Source of the DNA: Pseudomonadota bacterium
GTDB taxonomy: Bacteria; Pseudomonadota; Gammaproteobacteria; Steroidobacterales; Woeseiaceae
NCBI GenBank assembly: GCA_022565135.1
Contig: JADFKA010000024.1
Span: 1-12,125, forward strand
DNA: 12,125 nt
Direction of reading: 5' to 3'
Shown here: positions 1-6,816 of the stretch, in pieces
Layout: each line of letters starts with the position of its first letter
Numbering within the stretch: the stretch's first letter is position 1
The notes under the pieces: model-generated
What the model saw: only the letters and a program-made list of their open reading frames with translations
What the model was told of the DNA's origin: nothing
Databases searched by the model: none
Program-made: the position numbers and the translations under genes

Positions 1-27
1 CAGGGAACCAATGCTATTGCCGGACAC
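1..27 (-). CDS. aroC: chorismate synthase AroC, N-terminal fragment (runs off the left edge)
   Basis: Chorismate synthase makes chorismate from 5-enolpyruvylshikimate-3-phosphate, the last step of the shikimate pathway, using reduced FMN. Only nine codons are visible. Read on the minus strand from a GTG at 27-25 they give M-S-G-N-S-I-G-S-L, which matches the very conserved AroC N-terminus (E. coli begins MAGNTIGQLF). A strong Shine-Dalgarno, AAAGGA, lies at 41-36, eight bases before the GTG and inside the last codons of prmB. The prmB stop is only 2 nt upstream, so the two genes are probably co-transcribed and translationally coupled; prmB-aroC is a common gammaproteobacterial order. The call rests on a short peptide plus the expected neighbour, so the identity is strong but not certain. 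Confidence 0.85.
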
Positions 28-29
28 TT

Positions 30-923
30 TTATATTCCTTTGAGATCGTCTCTTGTCAGCAAGAATACACCTGACCCGCCATGCTCGAACTCCAGCCACA
101 TAAATGCAACACCCGGATATCGTTCTTCAAGTGCCGCCTGGCTGTTGCCGACCTCGCAGACGAGTATGCCATTGTCACTCAGAAATCCTGAGGCATGTTG
201 CAGGATCGTGTTGACCGAATCCAGACCATCGTCGCCGGCCGCCAGCCCCTGCATGGGTTCGTGGCGAAACTCAGCCGGTAAATCCAGCATGTCTTGCTGG
301 TCGACATAGGGTGGATTGCTGACGATGAGGTCGTAGCGTAGCTCCCCGAGAGCGTCGAAAAAATCGGCTTGCACGAGCCGTACCCGCTCCGTAAGCGCAT
401 GTCGCTCGACATTGATTGCCGCCACGGCCAGTGCATCTGCCGAATTATCGACGGCATCGACGATTGCCTCTGGAAATGCTGTTGCAATCGCGATCGCAAT
501 ACAGCCGCATCCTGTGCCGAGATCAACCGCAGTTTTTACCGAGTCCGGCTCCAACCAGGGTCTGAATCGATTGTGAATCAGTTCCGCGATCGGCGAACGC
601 GGAATCAGCACGCGCTCGTCTACATAGAATTCGAGTCCCGCAAACCATGCCTGCCTGACGAGGTAGGCGACCGGCACGCGTTCCTTGATACGCCGCACGA
701 CGAGCCTTTCGAGTTTTACCAACTCCGCTGGTACCACGAGTTGCCGGTACACTTCTGGCGCAGCGTCGTGGGACAGGCCCAGGCACGCGAATACGAGCCA
801 GGCCGCCTCATCAACCGGATTGTCGGTGCCGTGGCCATAGCTAAGCTCTGCCGCCGCCAACCGATCCGCGAGCTGCTGAATCAGTTGTTCGACGCTGCTG
901 GCCTGATGTGATAACTCTGACAT
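30..923 (-). CDS. prmB: 50S ribosomal protein L3 N5-glutamine methyltransferase PrmB
   Basis: PrmB is a cytosolic SAM-dependent enzyme that methylates a glutamine side chain of ribosomal protein L3 during 50S assembly. The 297-residue product (E. coli about 310) aligns along its whole length with E. coli PrmB. It has YGHGTDNP near residue 30, RVPVAYL and FYVDERVLIPRSP before the catalytic domain, the SAM-binding glycine motif DLGTGCGCIAIA, the catalytic N-P-P-Y tetrad in DLIVSNPPYVD, and the C-terminal FEHGGSGVFLLT. I chose the ATG at 923-921 because it gives the family length and the usual N-terminus. The frame stays open to 1115, but that would run into the divergent SCO gene and adds unrelated residues. 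No clear Shine-Dalgarno precedes this ATG. PrmB is preferred over the release-factor methyltransferase PrmC because of the L3-type N-terminal domain and the aroC neighbour. Confidence 0.96.
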   Translation of the reverse strand: MSELSHQASSVEQLIQQLADRLAAAELSYGHGTDNPVDEAAWLVFACLGLSHDAAPEVYRQLVVPAELVKLERLVVRRIKERVPVAYLVRQAWFAGLEFYVDERVLIPRSPIAELIHNRFRPWLEPDSVKTAVDLGTGCGCIAIAIATAFPEAIVDAVDNSADALAVAAINVERHALTERVRLVQADFFDALGELRYDLIVSNPPYVDQQDMLDLPAEFRHEPMQGLAAGDDGLDSVNTILQHASGFLSDNGILVCEVGNSQAALEERYPGVAFMWLEFEHGGSGVFLLTRDDLKGI

Positions 924-982
924 AGTTAAGGTGTTGTGTTTTCGCGTCCGGCAATCTATCACTATCGTCGGCGCAGTGCCTG

Positions 983-988
983 TAGAAT
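983..988 (+). promoter_or_regulatory. candidate -10 element for the SCO-PCu(A)C-psd-epmA run
   Basis: TAGAAT matches the sigma70 -10 consensus at five of six positions and lies 36 nt before the ATG of the SCO gene, inside the 101-nt divergent gap with prmB. No convincing -35 sits 16-18 nt upstream, so an activator would be needed if this is real. The rest of the gap (924-1024) shows no terminator or other clear site. Confidence 0.22.
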
Positions 989-1024
989 GGCCGGCTCCCA
1001 GGTAATCTCCCCAGCAACATCGAA

Positions 1025-1639
1025 ATGCGTTCGAGACATCATTATTTAATTGCAATGGCGGTTGCTGCCATACTGACGGCTGCCTGGCTGTCCTATCGGT
1101 TGCTAGTGCCCCCACCTATGCCACACACCGCCACTGTGTTTTCGGCTCCCGCCGATTTGCCCGAGTTCTCGTTACTCAACCAATACGGCAACGCATTCGA
1201 CAGGGCGGCATTTGCCGGGCAGTGGAGCCTGGTGTTTTTCGGCTTCACACATTGTCCCGATATCTGCCCGCTGACATTGCAGCTGCTCGTGAGCGCCAGA
1301 CAACAATTGGACGATGCAGGACATGCACCGCTGCCGCGTATCATCTTCATCAGCGTCGATCCCGAACGCGACTCACCCGATGTCATCGGTCAATACGTCA
1401 GTTACTTCGGCGACGATATCGTCGCCATAACGGGTGAGCTCGACGAACTTCGCAAGCTGACCGGCCGCCTGGGCATTTTCTTCGAAAAGTCACCCGCCGA
1501 TAACGACGACTACTCGGTTGATCACTCGTCAGCCGTACTCGTGATAAACCCGCAAGGCCAGTTCCATGCGCTCTTCAGCGCGCCGCACAAAGCTGGGAAT
1601 TTCTTGCACGACATGCCGATTATTATGTCAAACCGATGA
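1025..1639 (+). CDS. SCO1/SenC/PrrC-family protein (cytochrome oxidase CuA assembly)
   Basis: Membrane-tethered thioredoxin-fold protein of the SCO family, which acts on the periplasmic side to reduce the CuA cysteines of cytochrome c oxidase and/or hand over copper. The 204-residue product begins with an uncleaved-looking membrane anchor (about residues 7-27), then a periplasmic domain. The copper-binding set is complete: C77 and C81 in the C-P-D-I-C motif that follows FFGFTH, and H167 in the downstream D-H pair. FISVDPERD (about 108-116) is also typical of the family. It is probably the first gene of the plus-strand run; its TGA overlaps the ATG of the PCu(A)C gene by 4 nt, suggesting translational coupling. 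No good Shine-Dalgarno is visible before its ATG. A role in copper or thiol redox sensing (PrrC-like) is an alternative, but the PCu(A)C partner favours oxidase maturation. Confidence 0.94.
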   Translation: MRSRHHYLIAMAVAAILTAAWLSYRLLVPPPMPHTATVFSAPADLPEFSLLNQYGNAFDRAAFAGQWSLVFFGFTHCPDICPLTLQLLVSARQQLDDAGHAPLPRIIFISVDPERDSPDVIGQYVSYFGDDIVAITGELDELRKLTGRLGIFFEKSPADNDDYSVDHSSAVLVINPQGQFHALFSAPHKAGNFLHDMPIIMSNR

Positions 1640-2055
1640 CGCATGTGCCAGTCATAACTGTGCTTGCCTGTCTGCTGGCATCGTGCTCAGCCAGTCATGC
1701 ACCACTTGTCGCAAGCGATGTGGTCGTAACCAGACCAGTGCCAGGCACACAGATCAGTGCCGCTTATCTTGCGTTGACGAACACATCGCGGCAGAAAATT
1801 ACGCTCACAAAGTTCACAAGCCCGGACTTCGAGTCGGCCGAATTACATGAATCCGTCCTCGATGACGGCATTGCACGCATGATCGCCCTCGAAGAGCTGA
1901 CGATCTTGCCGCAGCAGACTGTGCTACTGGAACCGGGCGGCTTGCACCTGATGCTGATGCGGCCTGTAGGTGCGATCGAATCCGTCACCTTGCATTTCTA
2001 TGCCGGCGAGGCACTCGTGCTGTCTGTCGACACTGTAGTCGAAGCATTACGCTGA
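1636..2055 (+). CDS. PCu(A)C-type periplasmic copper chaperone, probable lipoprotein
   Basis: Small Cu(I) chaperone of the PCu(A)C (DUF461) family, which delivers copper to the CuA site of cytochrome oxidase subunit II together with SCO proteins. The defining ligand pattern H-X10-M-X21-H-X-M is met exactly by H71, M82, H104 and M106 of 139 residues. The N-terminus carries a hydrophobic stretch ending in a lipobox L-A-S-C with C17, so the mature protein is probably lipidated and membrane-anchored. The residue after the cysteine is Ser, which would favour outer-membrane sorting under the E. coli +2 rule. The start overlaps the SCO stop (ATGA at 1636-1639) and psd begins 1 nt after this gene's stop. 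There is no distinct Shine-Dalgarno, so translation probably depends on coupling. Confidence 0.93.
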   Translation: MTHVPVITVLACLLASCSASHAPLVASDVVVTRPVPGTQISAAYLALTNTSRQKITLTKFTSPDFESAELHESVLDDGIARMIALEELTILPQQTVLLEPGGLHLMLMRPVGAIESVTLHFYAGEALVLSVDTVVEALR

Positions 2056-2056
2056 A

Positions 2057-2920
2057 ATGTTGGCGCGCCTCTTCGTATTCTTGCAGTACATCCTGCCCCG
2101 CCATTGGCTGACGTCAATCATCTACCACGTTGCCCGGATAAAACAGCGCGCGATGAAAGACTTCTTGATTTCGCGATTTGTTCGCCGCTACGATGTGGAT
2201 ATCGCAGAGGTTGAACTCAAGATTCCCGATGACTTCGCGACATTCAACGATTTCTTTATTCGCGAACTCAAAGAGAATGCACGACCGGTCGATGCGGCGC
2301 TCAATGCGCTCGTCTCCCCGGTCGATGGCACCGTGAGCCAGGCAGGACAACTGCGAAGCGACACGATTCTGCAAGCCAAGGGACGCGAGTACACGCTGAA
2401 CGACCTGCTCGCAACCGACCTTGACGACGCACAGGCCTATATTGATGGTTCATTTGCGACGTTTTACCTGGCGCCGCACAACTACCATCGAGTTCACGCG
2501 CCGTTCGCCGGCGAACTGGTCGCAGCGCGTTACGTCCCGGGCGACCTGTTCAGCGTGAACACAGCGACAGTCGCCCATGTGCGCGGACTGTTCCGCCGCA
2601 ACGAACGACTGATGCTTCACTTCGCAACACCACATGGCCCTGCGGTGCTGATATTCGTTGGCGCATTGAACGTTGGCAGCATCGCTACCCCCTGGAGTGG
2701 CGAAATCCGGCCGCGAAAAACGGGTACCGTCGACGTCATCGACCTCGGTAATGCACAGACGGCAATCAATAAGGGCGACCTGCTCGGGTGGTTCAATATG
2801 GGCTCGACGGTCATCCTGTTATTGCCCGCCCGTGCATGCGCATGGCGCAATGATCTCGTGCACGGCGCGACAGTGAGAATGGGCGAAGTGATTGCCGAGC
2901 TGTCGTCTCGAACAACATGA
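2057..2920 (+). CDS. psd: phosphatidylserine decarboxylase proenzyme
   Basis: Psd converts phosphatidylserine to phosphatidylethanolamine at the inner membrane, using a pyruvoyl group made by self-cleavage. The 287-residue product matches the E. coli enzyme from the first residues (LQYILP, WLT). The self-processing triad is present: D90 in SPVDG, H147 in HNYHRVHAP, and S250 in the M-G-S-T motif. Cleavage between G249 and S250 would give a large beta chain and a short alpha chain of about 38 residues. The usual motif is L-G-S-T; here Leu is replaced by Met, a mild change. It lacks the long charged C-terminal tail of the E. coli protein. It starts 1 nt after the PCu(A)C stop and its own stop overlaps the epmA start by 4 nt. 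Psd and epmA are also near neighbours in E. coli (separated there by mscM), so this pairing is an old one. Confidence 0.97.
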   Translation: MLARLFVFLQYILPRHWLTSIIYHVARIKQRAMKDFLISRFVRRYDVDIAEVELKIPDDFATFNDFFIRELKENARPVDAALNALVSPVDGTVSQAGQLRSDTILQAKGREYTLNDLLATDLDDAQAYIDGSFATFYLAPHNYHRVHAPFAGELVAARYVPGDLFSVNTATVAHVRGLFRRNERLMLHFATPHGPAVLIFVGALNVGSIATPWSGEIRPRKTGTVDVIDLGNAQTAINKGDLLGWFNMGSTVILLLPARACAWRNDLVHGATVRMGEVIAELSSRTT

Positions 2921-3876
2921 CCGCCTGGCGTCCGTCGTCGCAACCGGACGCTGCGCGTCGCCGTGCCGACTTGCTCGAGCGAGCGCGCACTTATTTCGCA
3001 GGACAGGACGTACTGGCAGTCGACACTCCTGCTCTGAGCCGATTCGCCGGCAGTGATCCGCATATCGAAAGCTTGTCTGTGCGTTCTGTATCGGGCATCG
3101 GTTATTTTCTGCACACATCACCCGAGTCCTGCATGAAGCGATTACTCGCGGCCGGCTACCCGGATATTTATTCGATCTGCCGTGTCTATCGTGACGGAGA
3201 AACCGGCAAGCAACACTTAGCCGAATTCACGATGATCGAGTGGTATCGATTAGGTTTTGATCTTGCGGCGATTATCTCTGATGCGACGACTTGCATCGCG
3301 ACGTGCCTGGAGATGCCGGCACTCATGGATAAGGTTGTAACGCTCGAATACTGCGACGCTTTCATGACCTATGCCGGCGTCGAGATTGCCAGTGCACGCA
3401 GCGAGGAGCTGGCCAGATGCGTCGCAGCAGATGATGATTTGAGAGAGCGAATTGGCGATGATCGGGACACCTGGCTCGACCTGATACTGGGCACGATCGT
3501 GGCACCCCGGTTGCCGCCGGCGTGTCTAACCGTATTGCAACATTATCCCGCGAGTAAGGCCGCCCTCGCTCGCCTTTGCCCGGATGACAACAAGGTCGCT
3601 GATCGGTTCGAAATATTTTTCGGTGCGATGGAACTCGCCAACGGCTATGTCGAGCTCAGAGACGCCGGGGAACAGCGGCACAGGTTTGAGCAGGATCAGG
3701 AAGTCAGACGTAGTGCCGGTCAATCCGTGCAAGCGCTGGATTTTCTCCTGCTGCAAGCACTTGAATCCGGTCTCCCGGACTGTGCCGGCGTTGCAATCGG
3801 CGTCGAACGATTACAGATGCTTCACGATCGAACAGAAAATATAAGAGATGTCGTAACATTCGATGATCCTATTTAA
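2917..3876 (+). CDS. epmA: elongation factor P--(R)-beta-lysine ligase EpmA (GenX/PoxA)
   Basis: EpmA is a stand-alone homologue of the class II lysyl-tRNA synthetase catalytic core that attaches (R)-beta-lysine to the loop lysine of EF-P instead of charging tRNA. The 319-residue product (E. coli 325) has no anticodon-binding domain, which separates it from LysRS. Visible motifs are DTPAL (motif 1, about residues 36-40), HTSPE (66-70), motif 2 from R89 to about Y110 with RVYRDGE and EFTMIEWY, the EpmA signature ELANGYVEL (239-247), and motif 3 GVAIGVERL (291-299) with the arginine R298. It starts inside the psd stop (ATGA) and ends with a TAA that overlaps the end of the convergent efp gene. 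Its protein substrate is therefore encoded next door. Confidence 0.96.
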   Translation: MTAWRPSSQPDAARRRADLLERARTYFAGQDVLAVDTPALSRFAGSDPHIESLSVRSVSGIGYFLHTSPESCMKRLLAAGYPDIYSICRVYRDGETGKQHLAEFTMIEWYRLGFDLAAIISDATTCIATCLEMPALMDKVVTLEYCDAFMTYAGVEIASARSEELARCVAADDDLRERIGDDRDTWLDLILGTIVAPRLPPACLTVLQHYPASKAALARLCPDDNKVADRFEIFFGAMELANGYVELRDAGEQRHRFEQDQEVRRSAGQSVQALDFLLLQALESGLPDCAGVAIGVERLQMLHDRTENIRDVVTFDDPI

Positions 3877-4435
3877 CTCGAGACACATATTCGTGTGAAC
3901 GCGTATCAACCTTGATGATCTCACCCTGATCAACAAATAGCGGCACACGCACGACCGCGCCCGTCGACAGTTTTGCTGGCTTCACGCCACCGCTTGCCGT
4001 ATCACCCTTGACGCCGGGATCCGTCTCCACGATTTCAAGCTCGACAAAGTTTGGTGCACTGACGAGCAACGGAGAATTATTCCATAGCGTGACCTGGCAA
4101 ATATCACCATCGCTGATCCAGTTTTTTGTGTCCCCGACAGCTTTCGCGTCAGCTGCATATTGTTCGAATGTGTCGGGCACCATAAAATGCCAAAATTCAC
4201 TATCGCAGTAGAGATACTGCATATCGGTTTCCATTACGTCCGCTGCTGCGACGCTTTCGCCAGACTTGAATGTCTTGTCCACGGTCTTGCCGGTCTTCAA
4301 ATTGCGAATGCGGACACGATTGAATGCCTGGCCTTTGCCAGGCTTGACGAATTCGTTTGTGACGATGACGCATGGATCATTGTCGATGATAATCTTGAGC
4401 CCGGAGCGAAACTCATTGGTACCGTAACTGGCCAT
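3869..4435 (-). CDS. efp: translation elongation factor P
   Basis: EF-P binds between the P and E sites of the ribosome and rescues peptide-bond formation at polyproline stretches. The product is 188 residues, the standard bacterial length. It has the KOW-like N-terminal domain with the exposed loop K-P-G-K-G-Q-A-F; the modified lysine falls at K34, exactly as in E. coli, consistent with beta-lysylation by the adjacent EpmA. The OB-type domains II and III continue to the C-terminal SHEYVSRVK. I chose the ATG at 4435-4433: the open frame upstream to 4498 would overlap the predicted promoter and add non-family residues. The TAG stop at 3871-3869 lies within the 3' end of epmA, so the two genes overlap tail-to-tail by 8 nt. 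epmB, which often sits divergently beside efp, is not present here. Confidence 0.97.
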   Translation of the reverse strand: MASYGTNEFRSGLKIIIDNDPCVIVTNEFVKPGKGQAFNRVRIRNLKTGKTVDKTFKSGESVAAADVMETDMQYLYCDSEFWHFMVPDTFEQYAADAKAVGDTKNWISDGDICQVTLWNNSPLLVSAPNFVELEIVETDPGVKGDTASGGVKPAKLSTGAVVRVPLFVDQGEIIKVDTRSHEYVSRVK

Positions 4436-4469
4436 ATCTGCTGCCCGTCTGCTGTTTGCGGCGAGCGCT

Positions 4470-4498
4470 ATCATACCGAAGTACCAAAACTGTACCAA
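4470..4498 (-). promoter_or_regulatory. sigma70-type promoter of efp
   Basis: On the minus strand the -35 hexamer TTGGTA (4498-4493, four of six matches) and the -10 hexamer TATGAT (4475-4470, five of six) are separated by exactly 17 nt. Transcription would start near 4463, giving a leader of about 28 nt before the efp ATG. The -35 lies in a short direct repeat (TTTGGTAC then TTTTGGTAC). This placement also argues against any efp start upstream of 4435. Confidence 0.62.
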
Positions 4499-4594
4499 AC
4501 GTGCCGAAACCCGCCTGAAACATGAATCCCGTCACGGTTTTGGCAAGGAATACGGCGGCTACGCTAATCCCGGTGCTAGACTCGACGCTCATTT

Positions 4595-4600
4595 TACAAT
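4595..4600 (+). promoter_or_regulatory. candidate -10 element for the FimX-like gene
   Basis: TACAAT matches the -10 consensus at five of six positions and would give a leader of about 40 nt before the TTG start. The hexamers 16-18 nt upstream do not resemble TTGACA. A weak inverted repeat (CCGGG at 4603-4607, CCCGG at 4621-4625) follows in the leader. Confidence 0.25.
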
Positions 4601-4634
4601 ATCCGGGCATTACGGACATACCCGGGACCGCTGC

Positions 4635-4639
4635 AAGGA
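4635..4639 (+). promoter_or_regulatory. ribosome binding site that fixes the TTG start of the FimX-like gene
   Basis: AAGGA lies seven bases before the TTG at 4647. No ATG is in frame until residue M99, which would delete most of the REC domain, so this Shine-Dalgarno decides the start. Confidence 0.7.
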
Positions 4640-4646
4640 TTGCGTA

Positions 4647-6755
4647 TTGAACGGTCGCCATTGTATTTCGATTGCCGTGCTGACTGAAAATCAGGACGAT
4701 GTTGCGCTGATCAACGGCTCACTTCGCGATGCTGGTCACGCTGCGCATTGCCATTGGGTTAGCGCGCCAGAAAACCTCGGTAAGACACTTGACGCCGAGA
4801 ATGTCGAGTTGCTGATTCTCAACTGCGACCACTACCCCGAAACAATCCGCCAGGTAATCAAGCATAAAGACTGCTATAACCCGGAGATACCGGTTATTGC
4901 CGTCAGGGAAAAAGCCGACGAATCGAGCATCCAGGAGGCAATGAAGCACGGCGCCTGCGACCTCGTATCAATGGGCCTGAAGGAAAGACTGCAATCGATC
5001 GTCACACGAGAGCTGCGCGCACTGCGTGTTGAACGCGCGCTCAATTCGACGATTTATTCTGCGACTGAATACAAGCGTCAGCTGAAAGATTACATGCAAT
5101 CATCGGCAAGCGCGATTGCACTGGTACAAGATGGCGTTATTACCGACATTAACGATGCCTGGCTGAAGCTATTCCGCTCGGCCAGCAATGACGAAGTGAT
5201 CGGCCTGCCGCTAATGGACAGTTTTGTTGCAGAAAGCCAGGCCGCGATCAAGGGCGCACTCATTGCAGCCATCAAAGGCAAGTGGCAGCTGGACGAAAAA
5301 CTCATTGCCAAATCGCGTGTAATGAGTGACGACACGGATGAGGTGCATCTCGAATTTCGCAAGTTCGTGTTCGACGACGGACCCTGCGTACAAGTCCGCA
5401 TTTACCCACCTGAAAAACAGGTCGAAGAGCCGACCAAACTCGTTCACGACGCCTTGCAGCGCGATCCGACGACCTTGTTCTATCACCGCTCGCAGTTTCT
5501 CGAGCGCATCAAAAAGCGCCTGCACAAAAAGCCGCCTTCGGGATTGCATGCGCTCGCCTATATTCGTGTCGATAAATTTGAGGACGTATGCAACAACGTC
5601 GGCATTCTGAATTCTGAAGAAATTTTCGCGCAGTTCGCCGAAGCAACACGCAAGCGTATGCACCCGCGGGATATTGCTGGCCGTTTTGAGGGCACGTCAC
5701 TCATGGTATTGCTCGAGCGCGGCAGTGCACGCGATGCACAGGTCTGGGGCATGCAGCTTTGCCAGCACATTCATCAGCTGACGTTCGAGATAGACGATCG
5801 ATCCACGCAACTGACCTGCACCGTCGGTATCTGTGCGGCAAACGACGTATTCAGCACACTAGAGGACTTTGTCGCAGCCGCCGTCGATGCGCACAATCTG
5901 GGCAAAGCAGCCGGCGGTAATACATCGTTTCTCAGCGAAGCGACTGAAGAGGACACCAAGCAGAAAGAGTTTGACGCCATCTGGATCAGGCATCTTAAGT
6001 CTGCACTCATGGACAATCGATTCCGTCTCGTGCAGCTACCGATCGCCGGATTGCGTAGCGACGGCATCGAGATGTACGACCTGCTCGTGCGTATGCTCGA
6101 TGAGCAGGGCAACTCGGTATTGCCCTCGGAGTTTTTGCCCGCAGCTGAACGTAACAACATGATGAAGAACATCGATCGCTGGATGATTAAGGCTGCTATG
6201 GATTTTTGCCATGACTCCGAAGCCGATCGTGTATTCGTGCGCTTGTCCAGGCAGTCGATTCTAGACTCATCGACAATCGCCTGGATGGATCAGGAATTCG
6301 AGAATCACAGCTTTGACTGCTCAAGATTAGTCATGCAGGTGCCGGAACGTGATGCCGCGAAACACATCAAGCAGACCAGGGTGATCGTCAAACAATTGCG
6401 CAAGATGGGCGTCGGTTTTGCACTGGAACATTATGGCATCGACCAGGAGCGTGTGCAGATACTCGACATCCTGAAACCGGACTACATCAAGGTTGACGGC
6501 GAACTCATGCATACGCTGATGAGCGACACCAGCATGCAGCGTAACGTTGAGAAAATCGTGCAGGCAGCGAATAAGCGCAACATCAAGACCATCGCCGAAC
6601 GTGTGGAGAACGCCAACGCCATGGCGGTGCTGTTTCAACTCGGCCTCGACTACATGCAGGGACATTATGTTCACGAGCCAGAAGTCGTATTGCAAGATAC
6701 TGACAGTGGCCGCCACACATCATTAGCCGAACTGACTGCGGCCAACGCTAATTGA
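4647..6755 (+). CDS. FimX-like degenerate REC-PAS-GGDEF-EAL protein, probable c-di-GMP receptor
   Basis: A 702-residue cytosolic signalling protein with the domain order of Pseudomonas FimX, which binds c-di-GMP and promotes type IV pilus assembly and twitching. Domains: receiver-like (about 1-125), PAS (about 145-255), GGDEF (about 275-435) and EAL (about 445-685). Every catalytic signature is altered. The receiver phospho-acceptor position at the end of LLILN is N59, not Asp. The GGDEF motif reads E-G-T-S-L (348-352). The EAL motif reads Y-D-L-L-V-R (477-482), with D478 where the metal-binding Glu should be. The Asn of VNLS is R532, and the DDFG loop is E-H-Y-G (594-597). K615 and D617 of KVDG, E651 and E654 of AERVE, and Q671-G672 are kept, which fits ligand binding without hydrolysis. 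The start is TTG with a good Shine-Dalgarno. It sits upstream of a fimV-like gene, which supports a pilus or polar role. The symbol fimX is not assigned because orthology cannot be shown by eye. Confidence 0.86.
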   Translation: MNGRHCISIAVLTENQDDVALINGSLRDAGHAAHCHWVSAPENLGKTLDAENVELLILNCDHYPETIRQVIKHKDCYNPEIPVIAVREKADESSIQEAMKHGACDLVSMGLKERLQSIVTRELRALRVERALNSTIYSATEYKRQLKDYMQSSASAIALVQDGVITDINDAWLKLFRSASNDEVIGLPLMDSFVAESQAAIKGALIAAIKGKWQLDEKLIAKSRVMSDDTDEVHLEFRKFVFDDGPCVQVRIYPPEKQVEEPTKLVHDALQRDPTTLFYHRSQFLERIKKRLHKKPPSGLHALAYIRVDKFEDVCNNVGILNSEEIFAQFAEATRKRMHPRDIAGRFEGTSLMVLLERGSARDAQVWGMQLCQHIHQLTFEIDDRSTQLTCTVGICAANDVFSTLEDFVAAAVDAHNLGKAAGGNTSFLSEATEEDTKQKEFDAIWIRHLKSALMDNRFRLVQLPIAGLRSDGIEMYDLLVRMLDEQGNSVLPSEFLPAAERNNMMKNIDRWMIKAAMDFCHDSEADRVFVRLSRQSILDSSTIAWMDQEFENHSFDCSRLVMQVPERDAAKHIKQTRVIVKQLRKMGVGFALEHYGIDQERVQILDILKPDYIKVDGELMHTLMSDTSMQRNVEKIVQAANKRNIKTIAERVENANAMAVLFQLGLDYMQGHYVHEPEVVLQDTDSGRHTSLAELTAANAN

Positions 6756-6776
6756 TTGATCTTATTGATATATCAA

Positions 6777-6794
6777 GTGTGACGCGCATCACAC
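6777..6794. promoter_or_regulatory. perfect CRP/Vfr-like palindrome
   Basis: The core is TGTGA (6778-6782), six bases, TCACA (6789-6793), both half-sites exact, with one further symmetric G/C pair. This is the CRP consensus with the correct spacing. It starts 22 nt after the fimX-like stop and about 122 nt before the fimV-like start. It directly abuts a 12-bp perfect palindrome, TTGATATATCAA (6765-6776). A CRP- or Vfr-family regulator bound here could control the fimV-like gene; the regulator itself is not in the window. Confidence 0.6.
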
Positions 6795-6816
6795 ACCAGA
6801 ATCGGAACCATGCGCT

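Noticed and set aside
369..911. 180-residue plus-strand open frame opposite prmB
   Set aside because: Fully antisense to prmB; Cys/Arg-rich composition and no ribosome binding site or motif.
924..1115. Upstream extension of prmB to an ATG at 1115
   Set aside because: It would overlap the start of the divergent SCO gene and add 64 residues absent from the PrmB family; the ATG at 923 gives the normal length.
4413..4661. 82-residue minus-strand open frame across the efp/fimX-like gap
   Set aside because: It overlaps the efp start in another frame, covers the efp promoter and shows no recognisable motif.
6765..6776. FNR-type site (TTGAT...ATCAA)
   Set aside because: The half-sites are right but separated by 2 nt instead of the 4 nt of the FNR consensus; kept only as an unexplained palindrome.
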